DNA of 64,000 nucleotides from JBGSYJ01 sp041748075 (GCA_041748075.1 JBGTDX010000105.1:158339-222338), one strand, 5' to 3'; counted from the first letter of the stretch, positions 8,898-17,885 are shown. The notes: generated from the sequence alone by a model not told the origin. Made by a program: numbers and translations.

Positions 8898-9455
8898 TCA
8901 GTCCGGAGCGTCCTCGAGCTCGACCTCGGCGAGCACCATGGCGCAGACCTGTTTTCGGGCGGCATCCCGATGCCCGAGCCAGCGCAGAGAACGCGCATCG
9001 AGCCACAACGGACGGGAGGGGCCATCCATCTCCTCCCGGGCAATCTCATCCAGAGAGGCTCCCTCTCTGCGCGCATGCGAGAAACGTACAGCGAGCCCCC
9101 GAACGCCGGCTTCGTCGATCAGAATTGCTGCGGCCAGCGCCCGTTCGGCGCCAGTGACCGGCGCATCCAGTCTGCGGAGAGATTCGCTCACCTGACGAAG
9201 GTCCCCTTCGCCCACTCCCTCACCGATGATCAGCGAGGCCCGGGAAATGCTTCCAACCTTCGTCAGCCATCGGTCCAGGCCGTGGAACAGAATCATCAGT
9301 GTAAAATGATGATCGTCTCCGGATGATTCGCTCCGAAACAACGACCTCGCAATCTTCTCGATTCGTTCGACATCGCCGAAACGCGATACGCCATCCAGGT
9401 CCTGGTAGAGTGGCCTGACAAAAGCCTCGGCTCTCGCCCGTACGGATCGATCCAT
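8898..9455 (-). CDS. Conserved-looking hypothetical protein, mostly helical
   Basis: 185 residues, no signal peptide or membrane segment. The helical composition and the HHFTLMILFHGLDRW segment recall the HD phosphohydrolase fold, but no HD dyad or second metal ligand set is seen. I do not assign a function. It stands alone, convergent with the HAD gene (188-base gap with nothing visible) and divergent from ispH (91-base gap). Confidence 0.6.
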   Translation of the reverse strand: MDRSVRARAEAFVRPLYQDLDGVSRFGDVERIEKIARSLFRSESSGDDHHFTLMILFHGLDRWLTKVGSISRASLIIGEGVGEGDLRQVSESLRRLDAPVTGAERALAAAILIDEAGVRGLAVRFSHARREGASLDEIAREEMDGPSRPLWLDARSLRWLGHRDAARKQVCAMVLAEVELEDAPD

Positions 9456-9546
9456 CGTCCTGATCTTACCCGCATTCTCTGGAGCGCGGGATCGCCCTCA
9501 GCCGGCAGGAAGCGGATTCCGACTCCTGCTGTTAGTATCGGCAGAC

Positions 9547-10395
9547 ATGGTCACGATCAAGCGAGCAGCAAAATACGGTTTCTGTTCCGGCGTCCGGATT
9601 GCCGACCTGAAAGTGAAACGTTTCGCCGCCAAGGGTGGAACCGGTGCCATCCTGGGACAGGTCGTCCACAACGAACGGGTCGTGCAGGAAATGGAAGAGT
9701 TGGGCGTTCGAACGGTCGAAGGCATCGCGGCTGTCGAAGAGCCTACAATCATATTTTCCGCACATGGCGTTCCCCCTTCTTTTCACGACAAGGCGCGAGA
9801 GTCGGGCCTTCAGATTCTCGATACCACCTGTAAGTTCGTCTACGACATCCACCGGGAATCCAAGCAGGCTCTCGAGTCGGGATACCACCTGATTTTCATC
9901 GGAGATCCGCGGCACCGGGAGGTCATCGGGTACACGAACGACCTCGATCCCGAGACCTATCACGTGGTGTCGACGATTCCGGAGGCGGAGGCTGTCGACT
10001 GGAGCCGGTACGACAAACTCAAGATTTTCTATCAGACGACTCTCAATGCGGAAGAGTACGAAGATGTGGTGCGGGTGATCGAGACACTTAGCAGCCTGGT
10101 TGAACGGGGCGATACGATCTGCTACGCTACCAAGGAAAATCAGGAAGCCGCCCGCGTTCTGGCTGCCGATCCGGACATCGATGTGATCATCGTCGTCGGA
10201 GGCCGCAAAAGCGCGAATACCAAGCACTTGTGGGACATCTGCAAGGAGCACAAGCGCTCGTATCTCATCCAGGGAGCCGACGACATCGAGTCCGAATGGT
10301 TGAGCCAGGTCAACGGAGTGGGCTTGACCGCGGGAGCCTCGACACCTGACTATGTCATTGACGAAGTCGAGCAGCGCATCAGGGAATTAGTTTAG
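9547..10395 (+). CDS. ispH: 4-hydroxy-3-methylbut-2-enyl diphosphate reductase
   Basis: 282 residues, typical for bacterial IspH. Last step of the MEP isoprenoid pathway, turning HMBPP into IPP and DMAPP with a 4Fe-4S cluster. The three cluster cysteines are seen in YGFCSGV (residue 13), LDTTCKFV and DTICYAT. The substrate-binding SAHG and the catalytic glutamate in TKENQ are present, as are GGRKSANT and GLTAGASTPD. It stands alone on the plus strand and supplies the precursors for the two prenyl synthases elsewhere in the window. Confidence 0.96.
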   Translation: MVTIKRAAKYGFCSGVRIADLKVKRFAAKGGTGAILGQVVHNERVVQEMEELGVRTVEGIAAVEEPTIIFSAHGVPPSFHDKARESGLQILDTTCKFVYDIHRESKQALESGYHLIFIGDPRHREVIGYTNDLDPETYHVVSTIPEAEAVDWSRYDKLKIFYQTTLNAEEYEDVVRVIETLSSLVERGDTICYATKENQEAARVLAADPDIDVIIVVGGRKSANTKHLWDICKEHKRSYLIQGADDIESEWLSQVNGVGLTAGASTPDYVIDEVEQRIRELV

Positions 10396-10431
10396 AATAA
10401 TCACTGCCGCAGGGGTGTTGGGAGGGGACGC

Positions 10432-11199
10432 ATGCGTAAAGTCACGAGCGTTACGGCGGCTGTGATCGCGTCAGCGGTTCTGACCACGGCTGCAGCGTCC
10501 GCTGAAGCCGCACTTCCGAAGCCCGAAGAGTTTCAATACTCGTGGCGCCTGCGTGGTGCGCTCTCCTGGATTGCGAGTCTCAAGTTTCCCACCTCGGGCG
10601 TAGGCGAATTGAAGACCGTGGCGCTTCCGGAGTCCGGATCGATCCAGACCCAGTTGCTCATCACGACTCCCGCCGGCCGCGACGGCTTCTACGTGTACCG
10701 TTCCGAGATCGATCCGGCGACGAACACGACCCTGGTCAGCTATACCGGGTACGAGTGGGGTGACAAGAGGAAAAACGAGCAGACCTTCTTCGACTATGTG
10801 AAACGCCTCTTGAGAATCAGGAAGCAGGACAAGGAAAAGGTCAGCAATGAGGTTCTGCCGCTGCCGGGGAACGGACGCGCGATGAAAGACGTGCTCACGA
10901 GCATCTACTACCTGCGTCAGAACGCAGACAACATCAAGGGCCCCGTGCCTTTCGACGTGTTCTCGGACGGAAAGATCTATCCCGTGGTCTTCACGCCGGG
11001 CGCGAGCGCTGTTCTGGACGTCAACGGACAGAAGATCAGCAGCCGCGTTTTCGTGATCACGGCAGCCCCGGGACAGTCAAGAAAGTTTCCGGGCAGCGTA
11101 AAAGTCTGGCTGTCGACTGATTCCCGCCACATCCCACTCCGGATCGAAGTGCAGCGAAGTCTCGCAGCCCTTCAGCTCGATCTCGTCGCGATCCGCTAA
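10432..11199 (+). CDS. DUF3108 domain protein, secreted
   Basis: 255 residues with a strong Shine-Dalgarno sequence (GGGAGGGG) ahead of the ATG and a signal peptide ending near residue 26 (AAASAEA). The body matches the general pattern of DUF3108: a beta-rich domain containing an LTSIYYLRQ segment in the middle and a KVWLSTDSRHIPLRIE strand pair near the end, where the domain usually reads W.t.D.rriPv. These proteins sit in the periplasm or outer membrane of diderms with unknown role. It follows ispH by 36 bases. Confidence 0.82.
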   Translation: MRKVTSVTAAVIASAVLTTAAASAEAALPKPEEFQYSWRLRGALSWIASLKFPTSGVGELKTVALPESGSIQTQLLITTPAGRDGFYVYRSEIDPATNTTLVSYTGYEWGDKRKNEQTFFDYVKRLLRIRKQDKEKVSNEVLPLPGNGRAMKDVLTSIYYLRQNADNIKGPVPFDVFSDGKIYPVVFTPGASAVLDVNGQKISSRVFVITAAPGQSRKFPGSVKVWLSTDSRHIPLRIEVQRSLAALQLDLVAIR

Positions 11200-11297
11200 G
11201 TGCCGTATCTCGAACGCTGACCGTGCCTCGCTTCAGGGGTCATATCAGTGTTCACCCTCGAATGAACGTGCGGCCTCGCGCGAGCACTGACCAGAAG

Positions 11298-11708
11298 TCA
11301 GATGCTGCTGTAGGAACCGGCGGGGGTTCCGAGACCGCAGAAGAGACCGACCAGGTCGAGCAACTCGGCTACATGGAAGGGTTTCTGGAGAACGGCCGAG
11401 GGGACCAGGTCGACGTCGGTGTCGCAGAGCTCGTAGGTGGAGATGATGATCACCGGGCAGTCCTTGCGCTGCTCCCTGTACCAGCGAAGCCACTGCCGCC
11501 CATCCATGTTCGGCATGATCACGTCGAGAATCAGAAGCATGATGTCGGGATTCTCGTCGATGAGCGTGATGGCCTTATCGCCATCGGGAGCGGTCAACAC
11601 CTGGAACCCGTACGGGGTGAGAAGGTCACGATACGAGGCGAGCAGCTTCGCATCCCCATCGATGATGAGGAGTTTACGAAGGTTGACCGGGGCTCTTCGC
11701 ATGCGCAT
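11298..11708 (-). CDS. Stand-alone response regulator receiver domain
   Basis: About 136 residues: a CheY-like receiver with no output domain. The acidic pair is changed to IDGDAK near residue 18, the phosphoacceptor aspartate is in LILDVIMPNMDG near residue 63, the conserved Thr/Ser is in IIISTYE and the lysine in LQKPFH. ATG at 11708 is used; a TTG lies 6 bases further upstream in frame. No histidine kinase is adjacent, so the partner is elsewhere. The lone receiver 3 kb downstream of a chemoreceptor-like gene could be a CheY-type partner, but that is only a guess. Confidence 0.85.
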   Translation of the reverse strand: MRMRRAPVNLRKLLIIDGDAKLLASYRDLLTPYGFQVLTAPDGDKAITLIDENPDIMLLILDVIMPNMDGRQWLRWYREQRKDCPVIIISTYELCDTDVDLVPSAVLQKPFHVAELLDLVGLFCGLGTPAGSYSSI

Positions 11709-11813
11709 GACCAATATTATTGCACCCTTTTTTCAGTTTTTGACGCAGGTTTCTGATGCTCCGCGATCACGATTGCAAGGGCTGTACCGGCAAAGCATTG
11801 ATTACGCAGGGGC

Positions 11814-12851
11814 TCAGAGGCGTCGCCCGGGGAAGATCACTATGCGGTCCTGGTTGTAACGCAGAGGAAGCAGCTTGCCCTTGTGGATTTCCAGATCCCC
11901 AGGCAGTGTCACGTGCAGCTGCGCCCCGCCTGTGATCATGCCGCGCATATGCCATCGTCCCTCTGAAAAGTTCGCTTCCTCGATCCCGAAAATGAGATCG
12001 GAGTCTTCGCCCTTTCGCACAATGGAGAACTGATCGGCCCGGATGATCGCCGTCCCGGGACCATCCGGGGTGCCGGGCGCGTCCCACTGCCCGATCATCG
12101 AGTCGGCCTTCCCGTTGCGCACCGTCACTTCGAGCAGATTGCTCACGCCGAAAGCGGCCGCAGTCGTGGGGGAGGCTGGACGCGCGTGAAGCTCCTGAGG
12201 GATGCCGCTCTGTATCACGGCTCCTTCGTGAAGCACGACCGCTCGATCGCAGTATCCCGTCTCACGACCTGCGGATATCTCGCTGATCACCGTGGTTCCC
12301 ATGACCCTCAGGCTGCGGTAGAGCCGGTCAGCGAGATCGGGCAGCTCTCCGGGGGAGGCACCTTCCAGTACGCGTTCCGCCAGGAGAATTGCGGGGTGCA
12401 GCGCTTCGATCACCGCAAGGCGCAGACGAAGCTGCTCTCCGGTGGAAAGAGTCCGGTACCTTCGATCACCGAGTGATCCGAGAGACCAGTTTTCGGTGAT
12501 GAGTTCCAGCTCGCGAAGCCGATCCTCACGATCGAGAGTTCGTGTGTTCAGCGCTGCGACGAGCCAGTGCGTTACCGACCATCGCGCAGGATAAATCGGG
12601 TCGCGCCCGACGCTGAGAATCGGTCGGCGGGAGGCCCGCAGACTCGTAATGTCCCGCGTCCCCAACATGATGCGGCCGCCGTCCGGGGAGAGAGCTCCCC
12701 CGAGCAAACCTATCAGGGTCGTCTTGCCGCCACCAGCAGGTCCTGTAAGAGCCGTATGTGTATTGCGATCGAAACTGAGATCCAGTCCTGTAATCTCGAA
12801 CGATGAGTTTCTGTAGCGAAACGCAATGCCGTCCAGTCTCAGCTCGAGCAT
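11814..12851 (-). CDS. Degenerate ABC-transporter ATPase with C-terminal TOBE-like domain
   Basis: 345 residues, the length of CysA/PotA/MalK-type importer ATPases. Walker A is intact (GPAGGGKTT, residues 37-45) but other catalytic elements have drifted. The Q-loop has Arg at 83, the signature reads LSTGEQ (135-140), Walker B has Ala158-Glu159 in place of Asp-Glu, and the H-loop histidine is missing (VISEISAGRE, 188-197). A beta-rich C-terminal third (about 230-345) looks like TOBE. No permease or binding protein lies next to it. It may bind ATP without normal turnover, or serve a regulatory role. It follows the ECF sigma operon on the same strand by 59 bases. Confidence 0.8.
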   Translation of the reverse strand: MLELRLDGIAFRYRNSSFEITGLDLSFDRNTHTALTGPAGGGKTTLIGLLGGALSPDGGRIMLGTRDITSLRASRRPILSVGRDPIYPARWSVTHWLVAALNTRTLDREDRLRELELITENWSLGSLGDRRYRTLSTGEQLRLRLAVIEALHPAILLAERVLEGASPGELPDLADRLYRSLRVMGTTVISEISAGRETGYCDRAVVLHEGAVIQSGIPQELHARPASPTTAAAFGVSNLLEVTVRNGKADSMIGQWDAPGTPDGPGTAIIRADQFSIVRKGEDSDLIFGIEEANFSEGRWHMRGMITGGAQLHVTLPGDLEIHKGKLLPLRYNQDRIVIFPGRRL

Positions 12852-12910
12852 GGCTCGAATTCTTGCACAGGAATGGCCGAGTGGCGCGGAGACGTTGGAG
12901 ACGGATCGAG

Positions 12911-13357
12911 CTAACGGGGGTTACGTCTCTGTTCCTGCCTTCGCGCAGCTCCCTCGCGGACGTTCAACACTCGCCGGAACCGGTTCCACTGCTCCGCGGT
13001 GAGCTCGGCCCTCATATCGACCAGCAGAAGCAGCTCTCTCTCGAACAGATCGGACCGCGCACTGCCGACTCTCTTCGCAGCCTGCTGGATCGCCTCGCGG
13101 TCGAGTTGCTGGCGATCCAGTTCCGAGCGGAGGTCGATGCTTCGCTTCTGCACTTCGGCACGCAAGTCGATCAGCCCGTCAGCATGCCTCCGGAAGACGT
13201 TGTCGAGCCTGGTCTGCTGCTGAGGCGTCAGATTGAGCTGCCGAACGATCTCCGGCCGATTCCACCACTTGCCCTGCGGCAGGCTCTCCTGAGCGCAGAC
13301 CGGCGGCATGATCGCGAGAAACAACAGCGGCATCGCAATCCTCGGGAGGAGCTTCAA
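12911..13357 (-). CDS. Periplasmic LTXXQ-motif protein (Spy/CpxP-like)
   Basis: 148 residues from a TTG whose bases overlap the stop of the anti-sigma gene (TTGA). That start gives a clean signal peptide (MKLLPRIAMPLLFLAIMPPVCA) that no later start would, and AGAGG lies about 7 bases upstream. The mature part is helical, with the LTPQQQTRLDNVF motif at about residues 43-55 and a second LTAEQWNRFRRVL near the end, the two LTxxQ-type repeats of Spy/CpxP/ZraP periplasmic chaperones or metal-stress proteins. Position as third gene of an ECF sigma operon suggests an envelope-stress sensor or effector. Confidence 0.83.
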   Translation of the reverse strand: MKLLPRIAMPLLFLAIMPPVCAQESLPQGKWWNRPEIVRQLNLTPQQQTRLDNVFRRHADGLIDLRAEVQKRSIDLRSELDRQQLDREAIQQAAKRVGSARSDLFERELLLLVDMRAELTAEQWNRFRRVLNVREGAARRQEQRRNPR

Positions 13358-13896
13358 AGTGTGCCTCTGGGATCGCTGGCAGGTTCCGTCGTCCACGTTT
13401 CCCATTCGACCGCGCCACGGAACGGGCTGAGCTCCTCCGAGCTCCATGGATCATTCAGTGCGCGCAACTCCTGGAACACATCTGCAGCAGCATCGATGTC
13501 CGGCTCAGCCTGTTTCTGTTCGACGAGCACGTCTGATGCGCCCTGGGTCGCTGGATCGGCCGCGGAATACTCCCGGACCAGTACAACCCCCGAGACCATG
13601 ATCAGCAACATTGCAGCAACGGCGAGCAACTTCCCGATCGCCGGCTTCCGGGCAACCTGCCGCGGTTGCGACTGAATTTTCCGCATGATCGAGAATCGCT
13701 GGCGGTCCCAGAAGGTCGCGGGCTTCTGTTCGATGCTGCTGCAGGAGACCTCAGCCGACGACCGAAGCTTCTTCTGGAGGCTGTCGTACTTTGACATGCA
13801 TTCCCGGCACGCGGAGAGGTGCTTATGGACAGGTATCAACGCCTCAGGCGGGAGATAGTGAACTTCGAGCAGATCGACTTCTGTGTAGTGCTTCAT
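13354..13896 (-). CDS. Anti-sigma factor with zinc-binding N terminus
   Basis: 180 residues. Residues 26-33 give the H-x3-C-x2-C zinc motif (HLSACREC) of ZAS anti-sigma domains. One membrane helix runs about residues 90-108 (LLAVAAMLLIMVSGVVLV), followed by a periplasmic acidic tail of about 70 residues. Such proteins hold an ECF sigma factor at the membrane and release it on signal. It overlaps the sigma gene by 4 bases and the LTXXQ gene by 4 bases, so the three are co-translated. Confidence 0.88.
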   Translation of the reverse strand: MKHYTEVDLLEVHYLPPEALIPVHKHLSACRECMSKYDSLQKKLRSSAEVSCSSIEQKPATFWDRQRFSIMRKIQSQPRQVARKPAIGKLLAVAAMLLIMVSGVVLVREYSAADPATQGASDVLVEQKQAEPDIDAAADVFQELRALNDPWSSEELSPFRGAVEWETWTTEPASDPRGTL

Positions 13897-14522
13897 TTCG
13901 ACCGTCCTCGCGACACGCGCCCCGGCGCGAGCCAGCCCGACAGCTCCCGCCTGACCTTGTGCACGGCTCGGAAGAGGTGTGCCCTGACCGTCCCGGAACG
14001 AAGACCGAGAGACGTGGCGATCTCTTCCAGCGAGAGCTGTTCATAGTGTCGCAGTCTGAAAATCATTTTCTGTTGTCCCGACAGGGATTCTATCGCGTGC
14101 TCGATGGCGTCATGAAGCTGGTGCGAAATGACCTCCCGTTCCGCATCCGGTCTCCCATCCTCAGGCTCGAATCTCATGCCCTCATCGCCCCGCTGGTTGG
14201 TGCCGAACAATGGAACCCAGCGGCGGGCCCGGAGAGAATCGCGGGAGCGGTTGATTGCGATTCGCGTCAGCCACGTCTCGAAGCAGGACCGCGCCTCGAA
14301 CCGCGCGAGATGCATGTACCCCTGTACGAAGGTGTCCTGGGTCACCAGGTCTGCCTCCATTTCGTCGCGAACGATGGCAAAGGCTACCCGGAAGATCTTC
14401 TTCTGAAATCGCGCCACGAGCGCGCCAAACGCCGCCTCATCGCCCGCAAGGGTCGAAGCGATCAACTCGCTGTCCGAGGGCTCCTGGGCAGATGGTTCCA
14501 ATCGCAACGTCACCACGTTCAC
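13893..14522 (-). CDS. ECF-family RNA polymerase sigma factor
   Basis: 209 residues. Region 2 runs from DEAAFGALVARFQKKIF to YMHLARFEARSCFETWLTRIAIN (about residues 28-92), and region 4 with its helix-turn-helix spans LSGQQKMIFRLRHYEQLSLEEIATSLGLRSGTVRAHLFRA (about 146-186). The linker holds a charged stretch. This is the RpoE/SigW-like group that directs transcription of envelope or stress genes. It starts the sigma/anti-sigma/LTXXQ operon and is probably autoregulated. Confidence 0.93.
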   Translation of the reverse strand: MNVVTLRLEPSAQEPSDSELIASTLAGDEAAFGALVARFQKKIFRVAFAIVRDEMEADLVTQDTFVQGYMHLARFEARSCFETWLTRIAINRSRDSLRARRWVPLFGTNQRGDEGMRFEPEDGRPDAEREVISHQLHDAIEHAIESLSGQQKMIFRLRHYEQLSLEEIATSLGLRSGTVRAHLFRAVHKVRRELSGWLAPGRVSRGRSK

Positions 14523-14633
14523 TATTGTATGTGACGGGCAGGAAGGGCATTTCGTTTACAGGGGTCCCCGTTCCGGGTCTGGAAAATTACGTCCCGACGG
14601 CGAGTACGTCAGGTCAGGTCCCCATGGTCCGCA

Positions 14634-17600
14634 TTACTTTTCCATCCAGACGTCGTGGAAGCGCACGGGTGGGGGAACAAGATACGTGCGGACGCCCCGA
14701 ACGTCGGGTTTGTGAATCAGAAAGAAGCGGTCGTGGAAGAGGTAGACCATCGGAGCCTCTTCCATGCTTATCCGGTTGAGCTGCTGATAGATCTTCGTCC
14801 GCTGCTCGATATCGTTGGTCTGGCGCGCTTCCTGGATCTGCGCGTCGATCTCGTCGCTCTTGTAGTTCATGCCCCAGATCGAGCGGGATTCCGTGTGGAA
14901 GAACATGTAGAAGAAATTGTCGGCATCCGGAAAATCAGCGTACCAGTTGCCGGCGAACAGGGAGTTGTGTCCTGGCGTCTTGATGTGTTCCCTCGCGTCT
15001 GCGACCGAGTGTTGCGAGACCTCGACGCGGATTCCGACCGCAGCCAGGTCCTCGATGATCAGCGGGATCTGTCCGGAGTTGTAGAACTCGTCCGTGTCCC
15101 AGGTCCAGTACTCCATCTTGAAGCCGTTCGCATGCCCCGCCTGCCGCAGTAGGGACCTGGCCTTCTCGGGATCATAGCTGTAGCCTCGGAGGCCGGGATC
15201 GTAACCGAGCAGTCCGGGCGGAAGCACGGACTGGGCGATGACTCCCAGTCCGGAGAAAATCTGTTCGTTGAGCTGCTGCCTGTTGATGGCGTAGCTGACC
15301 GCCTGACGGACCGTGCGGTCATTGAACGGAGCGGTCGAAGAGTCATAGCTGACGTACGAGGTGTGCATCTGGACGGTGTCGAGCAGAAACGGAGCGAACC
15401 TCTGGTCCCTTCTCAGTTCGTCCGCGACCTTGAGCGGGATGCCCGAAGCCAAATCGAGCTCGCCTCGAAGGAATGCGTCGGCTACATCCTTTGAAGTCTT
15501 GAGGTCCAGCCTGAAATCGAGCTCTTCGAGATGAGGCGTTTTCGGCAGGTAATAGTGCGGGTTTCTGCGCAGCCTGACGATTTGATCTTCCCGCGCTTCT
15601 TCGATCATGAATGGCCCGGCACCGACTGCATGGGAGCGGAAGCGGTCTTCGTCTCGAGTTTCCTCGACAGGAAGAATTCCGGCTTCCGGAAGCGAGAGGA
15701 GAAGAAGGAAGAAGGCCAGAGGAGCCCGGAGTGTGATCTCGACCGTGTGATCATCGACGACCCTAAGTCCCTCACAAGTGCTCGCACGGCCCCCGATGAC
15801 GTCCTCGGCTCCGAGGATGTCGCGAAGAATCCACTGTCCAGGTGAATCCAACTGAGGAGACATCAGGCGGAGAAAGCTGTCGCGAACGTCGTCGGCGGTA
15901 ACCGCGCGGCCATTGTGAAACGAGGCATTCGGACGCAGATGAAACCGGTAGAGCGTCCCCTGCTCGAGCACTTCCCAGGATGCTGCGAGGCCCGGCATCA
16001 GCTCGGCGCCTTCGCCGAACTGGACGAGATTCTCGTGAACAGGTTTGTTGAGATATCCGAGGGCCATGAACTGGCAGAAGGCGGGATCGAAGGTGAGCCT
16101 CGTTGGAAGAACAACCGCGGTGGTGAGTCGTCCGCCGGCTGTCGCTGCGGGGAGCTTGAACTTCTGAAGCTCCTGTGAAAGCAGAGACGACTCGTGGCGC
16201 AGCGTTCCGGCCATCTGGTTGAGATCCGAAACGCTGAAGTTGCTCTCGCGCGTGCCCTGCTGAATGGCTTCCATGGAGGTCACGATCGCCGCGCTCTCGC
16301 TTGCGAGAACCGCGGTCGACTCTGCGACGGTCGCCACATTCGACATGATGTTTTCCATCGCCTGGCTGATCGATCTGCTTCCTGTGGCTTGTTCGTTCAT
16401 CGCGCGTTTGAGGTGCTTGGTGTAGTCGCGCACACGGCTTGCCTGTTCACCGATCGTTGCGGAGGTCTGAGACTGCTGCTGTGTAGCGGCGGCAGTCTGC
16501 TGCACCATGCGCGTGACTTCCTCAATCGCGGCCGTGGCAGTCTGGCTACCCCGGCCCTGCTCCTCGGTTGCTTTCGCGATCTCGGAGATCGACTCACGGG
16601 ATCGGGCTGTCAGCTCGAGGATCTTGTCGAGCAGTTGCTCTGCTCGGGCGGTGAGCTCGACGCCGTCGCCCACGCGCTCGGTGCTGAGCGTCATCTGTCC
16701 CGCAGCCTGATTCACGCCTCGCTGCACATTCTGAATGATGGTTCGGATCTCGTCGGTGGAGACCGAGGTTCTCTCGGAGAGGTCGCGGATCTCGTCGGCG
16801 ACGACGGCGAATCCGCGGCCGCGGTCGCCTGCCTGCGCTGCGATGATCGCGGCGTTCAGAGCGAGCAGATTGGTCTGACGCGCGATGTCGTCGATCACCC
16901 GGATGATCTCGCCAATTTCCTCGGAGCGTTCACCGAGTGTATTGAGCGACGTCTGCGCCTCTTCCACCGACGCCTTGATCTTCTGCATCCCCTGCACAGT
17001 TCCGAGGACGGCGTCGCGGCCTTCCGTGGCGGAACCCTCGACCAGGCGCGCGAGCTCGGAGGAGTTCTGCGCCGAGCGTCCGATCTCGGCGGTGATCGAG
17101 TTCATCTCGACCATCGTCGTCGCCGTCTGGACAGCAAACGACGAGAAGCTCTCCGTATTGCTCGCCACCTCGTGAATTGAAGCGATCATCTCCTCGATCG
17201 CCGCCGCGGTCTGCTCGACGAACTCCGAGAGCGTGTCGGCAATGCGTCCGACTTCTTCGATGCTGGCCGCCATTTCCAGGATCGATGCCGACGTCTCCTC
17301 GGCATTCTGGGATAGGTCTTCGATGCTCTTCTGGACCGCGTTGATCGATTGGTCGATCTGACTCACGGACGCAGTGGTCGCTTCCGTCGAGCGCAACTGA
17401 GTCGCGGCACTCCTGGCCAGAGTGCGCGAGCGATTGCTGACCTGCTCGCTCACCGCATGAACGTCCGTGGCGAGCTGAGAGAAGCGGCGAATCGTGCGCT
17501 CGAGGCTCAACAGCAAGGCTCGGACCGCCGAGGCCATCTCCGGAGCGCCGGCAGCGGATGAGATCTGGCGATCGGTGAATGTCAGATCGCCTGCTGTGAT

Positions 17601-17804
17601 CTTGTGGAGCAGATCGACGGGAGCGTCGACTCCCGGAGCGCCCCGTTCGGTCCGCCTGCCGAGAAACGAAGGAACGAATACGGCGGCCGCGCCCGCGATC
17701 AGGATGATCCAGAAACCTGCTTCGCCGGGCTGGACGATGAACGCGACGACCGCCGCAAACAGAAGTGTCGTCACAAGGGGGACGACCCACCATCCCTGTC
17801 CCAT
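14634..17804 (-). CDS. Chemoreceptor signalling domain fused to a family-5 peptide-binding protein
   Basis: 1056 residues from the ATG at 17804; the frame is open further upstream but not convincingly coding. Two adjacent membrane helices (about 7-24 and 31-48) are separated by five residues and followed by RRTER, placing both ends in the cytoplasm. A HAMP-like GDLTF segment (about 61-110) leads to a long methyl-accepting coiled coil (about 111-545) whose hairpin tip is recognisable (IDDIARQTNLLALNAA, GRGFAVVADEIRDLSERT, 304-346). From about 558 to the end lies a complete SBP_bac_5 (DppA/OppA) domain, including LMPGLAASWEV and FHNGRAVTADDV. No third membrane helix separates the two parts, so the binding domain is predicted to be cytoplasmic. 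No che genes are near. Confidence 0.9.
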   Translation of the reverse strand: MGQGWWVVPLVTTLLFAAVVAFIVQPGEAGFWIILIAGAAAVFVPSFLGRRTERGAPGVDAPVDLLHKITAGDLTFTDRQISSAAGAPEMASAVRALLLSLERTIRRFSQLATDVHAVSEQVSNRSRTLARSAATQLRSTEATTASVSQIDQSINAVQKSIEDLSQNAEETSASILEMAASIEEVGRIADTLSEFVEQTAAAIEEMIASIHEVASNTESFSSFAVQTATTMVEMNSITAEIGRSAQNSSELARLVEGSATEGRDAVLGTVQGMQKIKASVEEAQTSLNTLGERSEEIGEIIRVIDDIARQTNLLALNAAIIAAQAGDRGRGFAVVADEIRDLSERTSVSTDEIRTIIQNVQRGVNQAAGQMTLSTERVGDGVELTARAEQLLDKILELTARSRESISEIAKATEEQGRGSQTATAAIEEVTRMVQQTAAATQQQSQTSATIGEQASRVRDYTKHLKRAMNEQATGSRSISQAMENIMSNVATVAESTAVLASESAAIVTSMEAIQQGTRESNFSVSDLNQMAGTLRHESSLLSQELQKFKLPAATAGGRLTTAVVLPTRLTFDPAFCQFMALGYLNKPVHENLVQFGEGAELMPGLAASWEVLEQGTLYRFHLRPNASFHNGRAVTADDVRDSFLRLMSPQLDSPGQWILRDILGAEDVIGGRASTCEGLRVVDDHTVEITLRAPLAFFLLLLSLPEAGILPVEETRDEDRFRSHAVGAGPFMIEEAREDQIVRLRRNPHYYLPKTPHLEELDFRLDLKTSKDVADAFLRGELDLASGIPLKVADELRRDQRFAPFLLDTVQMHTSYVSYDSSTAPFNDRTVRQAVSYAINRQQLNEQIFSGLGVIAQSVLPPGLLGYDPGLRGYSYDPEKARSLLRQAGHANGFKMEYWTWDTDEFYNSGQIPLIIEDLAAVGIRVEVSQHSVADAREHIKTPGHNSLFAGNWYADFPDADNFFYMFFHTESRSIWGMNYKSDEIDAQIQEARQTNDIEQRTKIYQQLNRISMEEAPMVYLFHDRFFLIHKPDVRGVRTYLVPPPVRFHDVWMEK

Positions 17805-17850
17805 GGGCTCAGGCCTGTTGACCACTAAGCGGATGCTAACATACGGAGGG

Positions 17851-17885
17851 GAGTAGACAGTACACAGTAGAGAGTAGATGGTACA
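17851..17885. repeat. Heptamer repeat element 1 (five 7-bp words, single arm)
   Basis: Five consecutive 7-bp words: GAGTAGA, CAGTACA, CAGTAGA, GAGTAGA, TGGTACA. It lies in the 122-base gap between two divergent genes, the chemoreceptor fusion and the prenyl synthase. The word is shared with the element at 42818. Confidence 0.8.
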
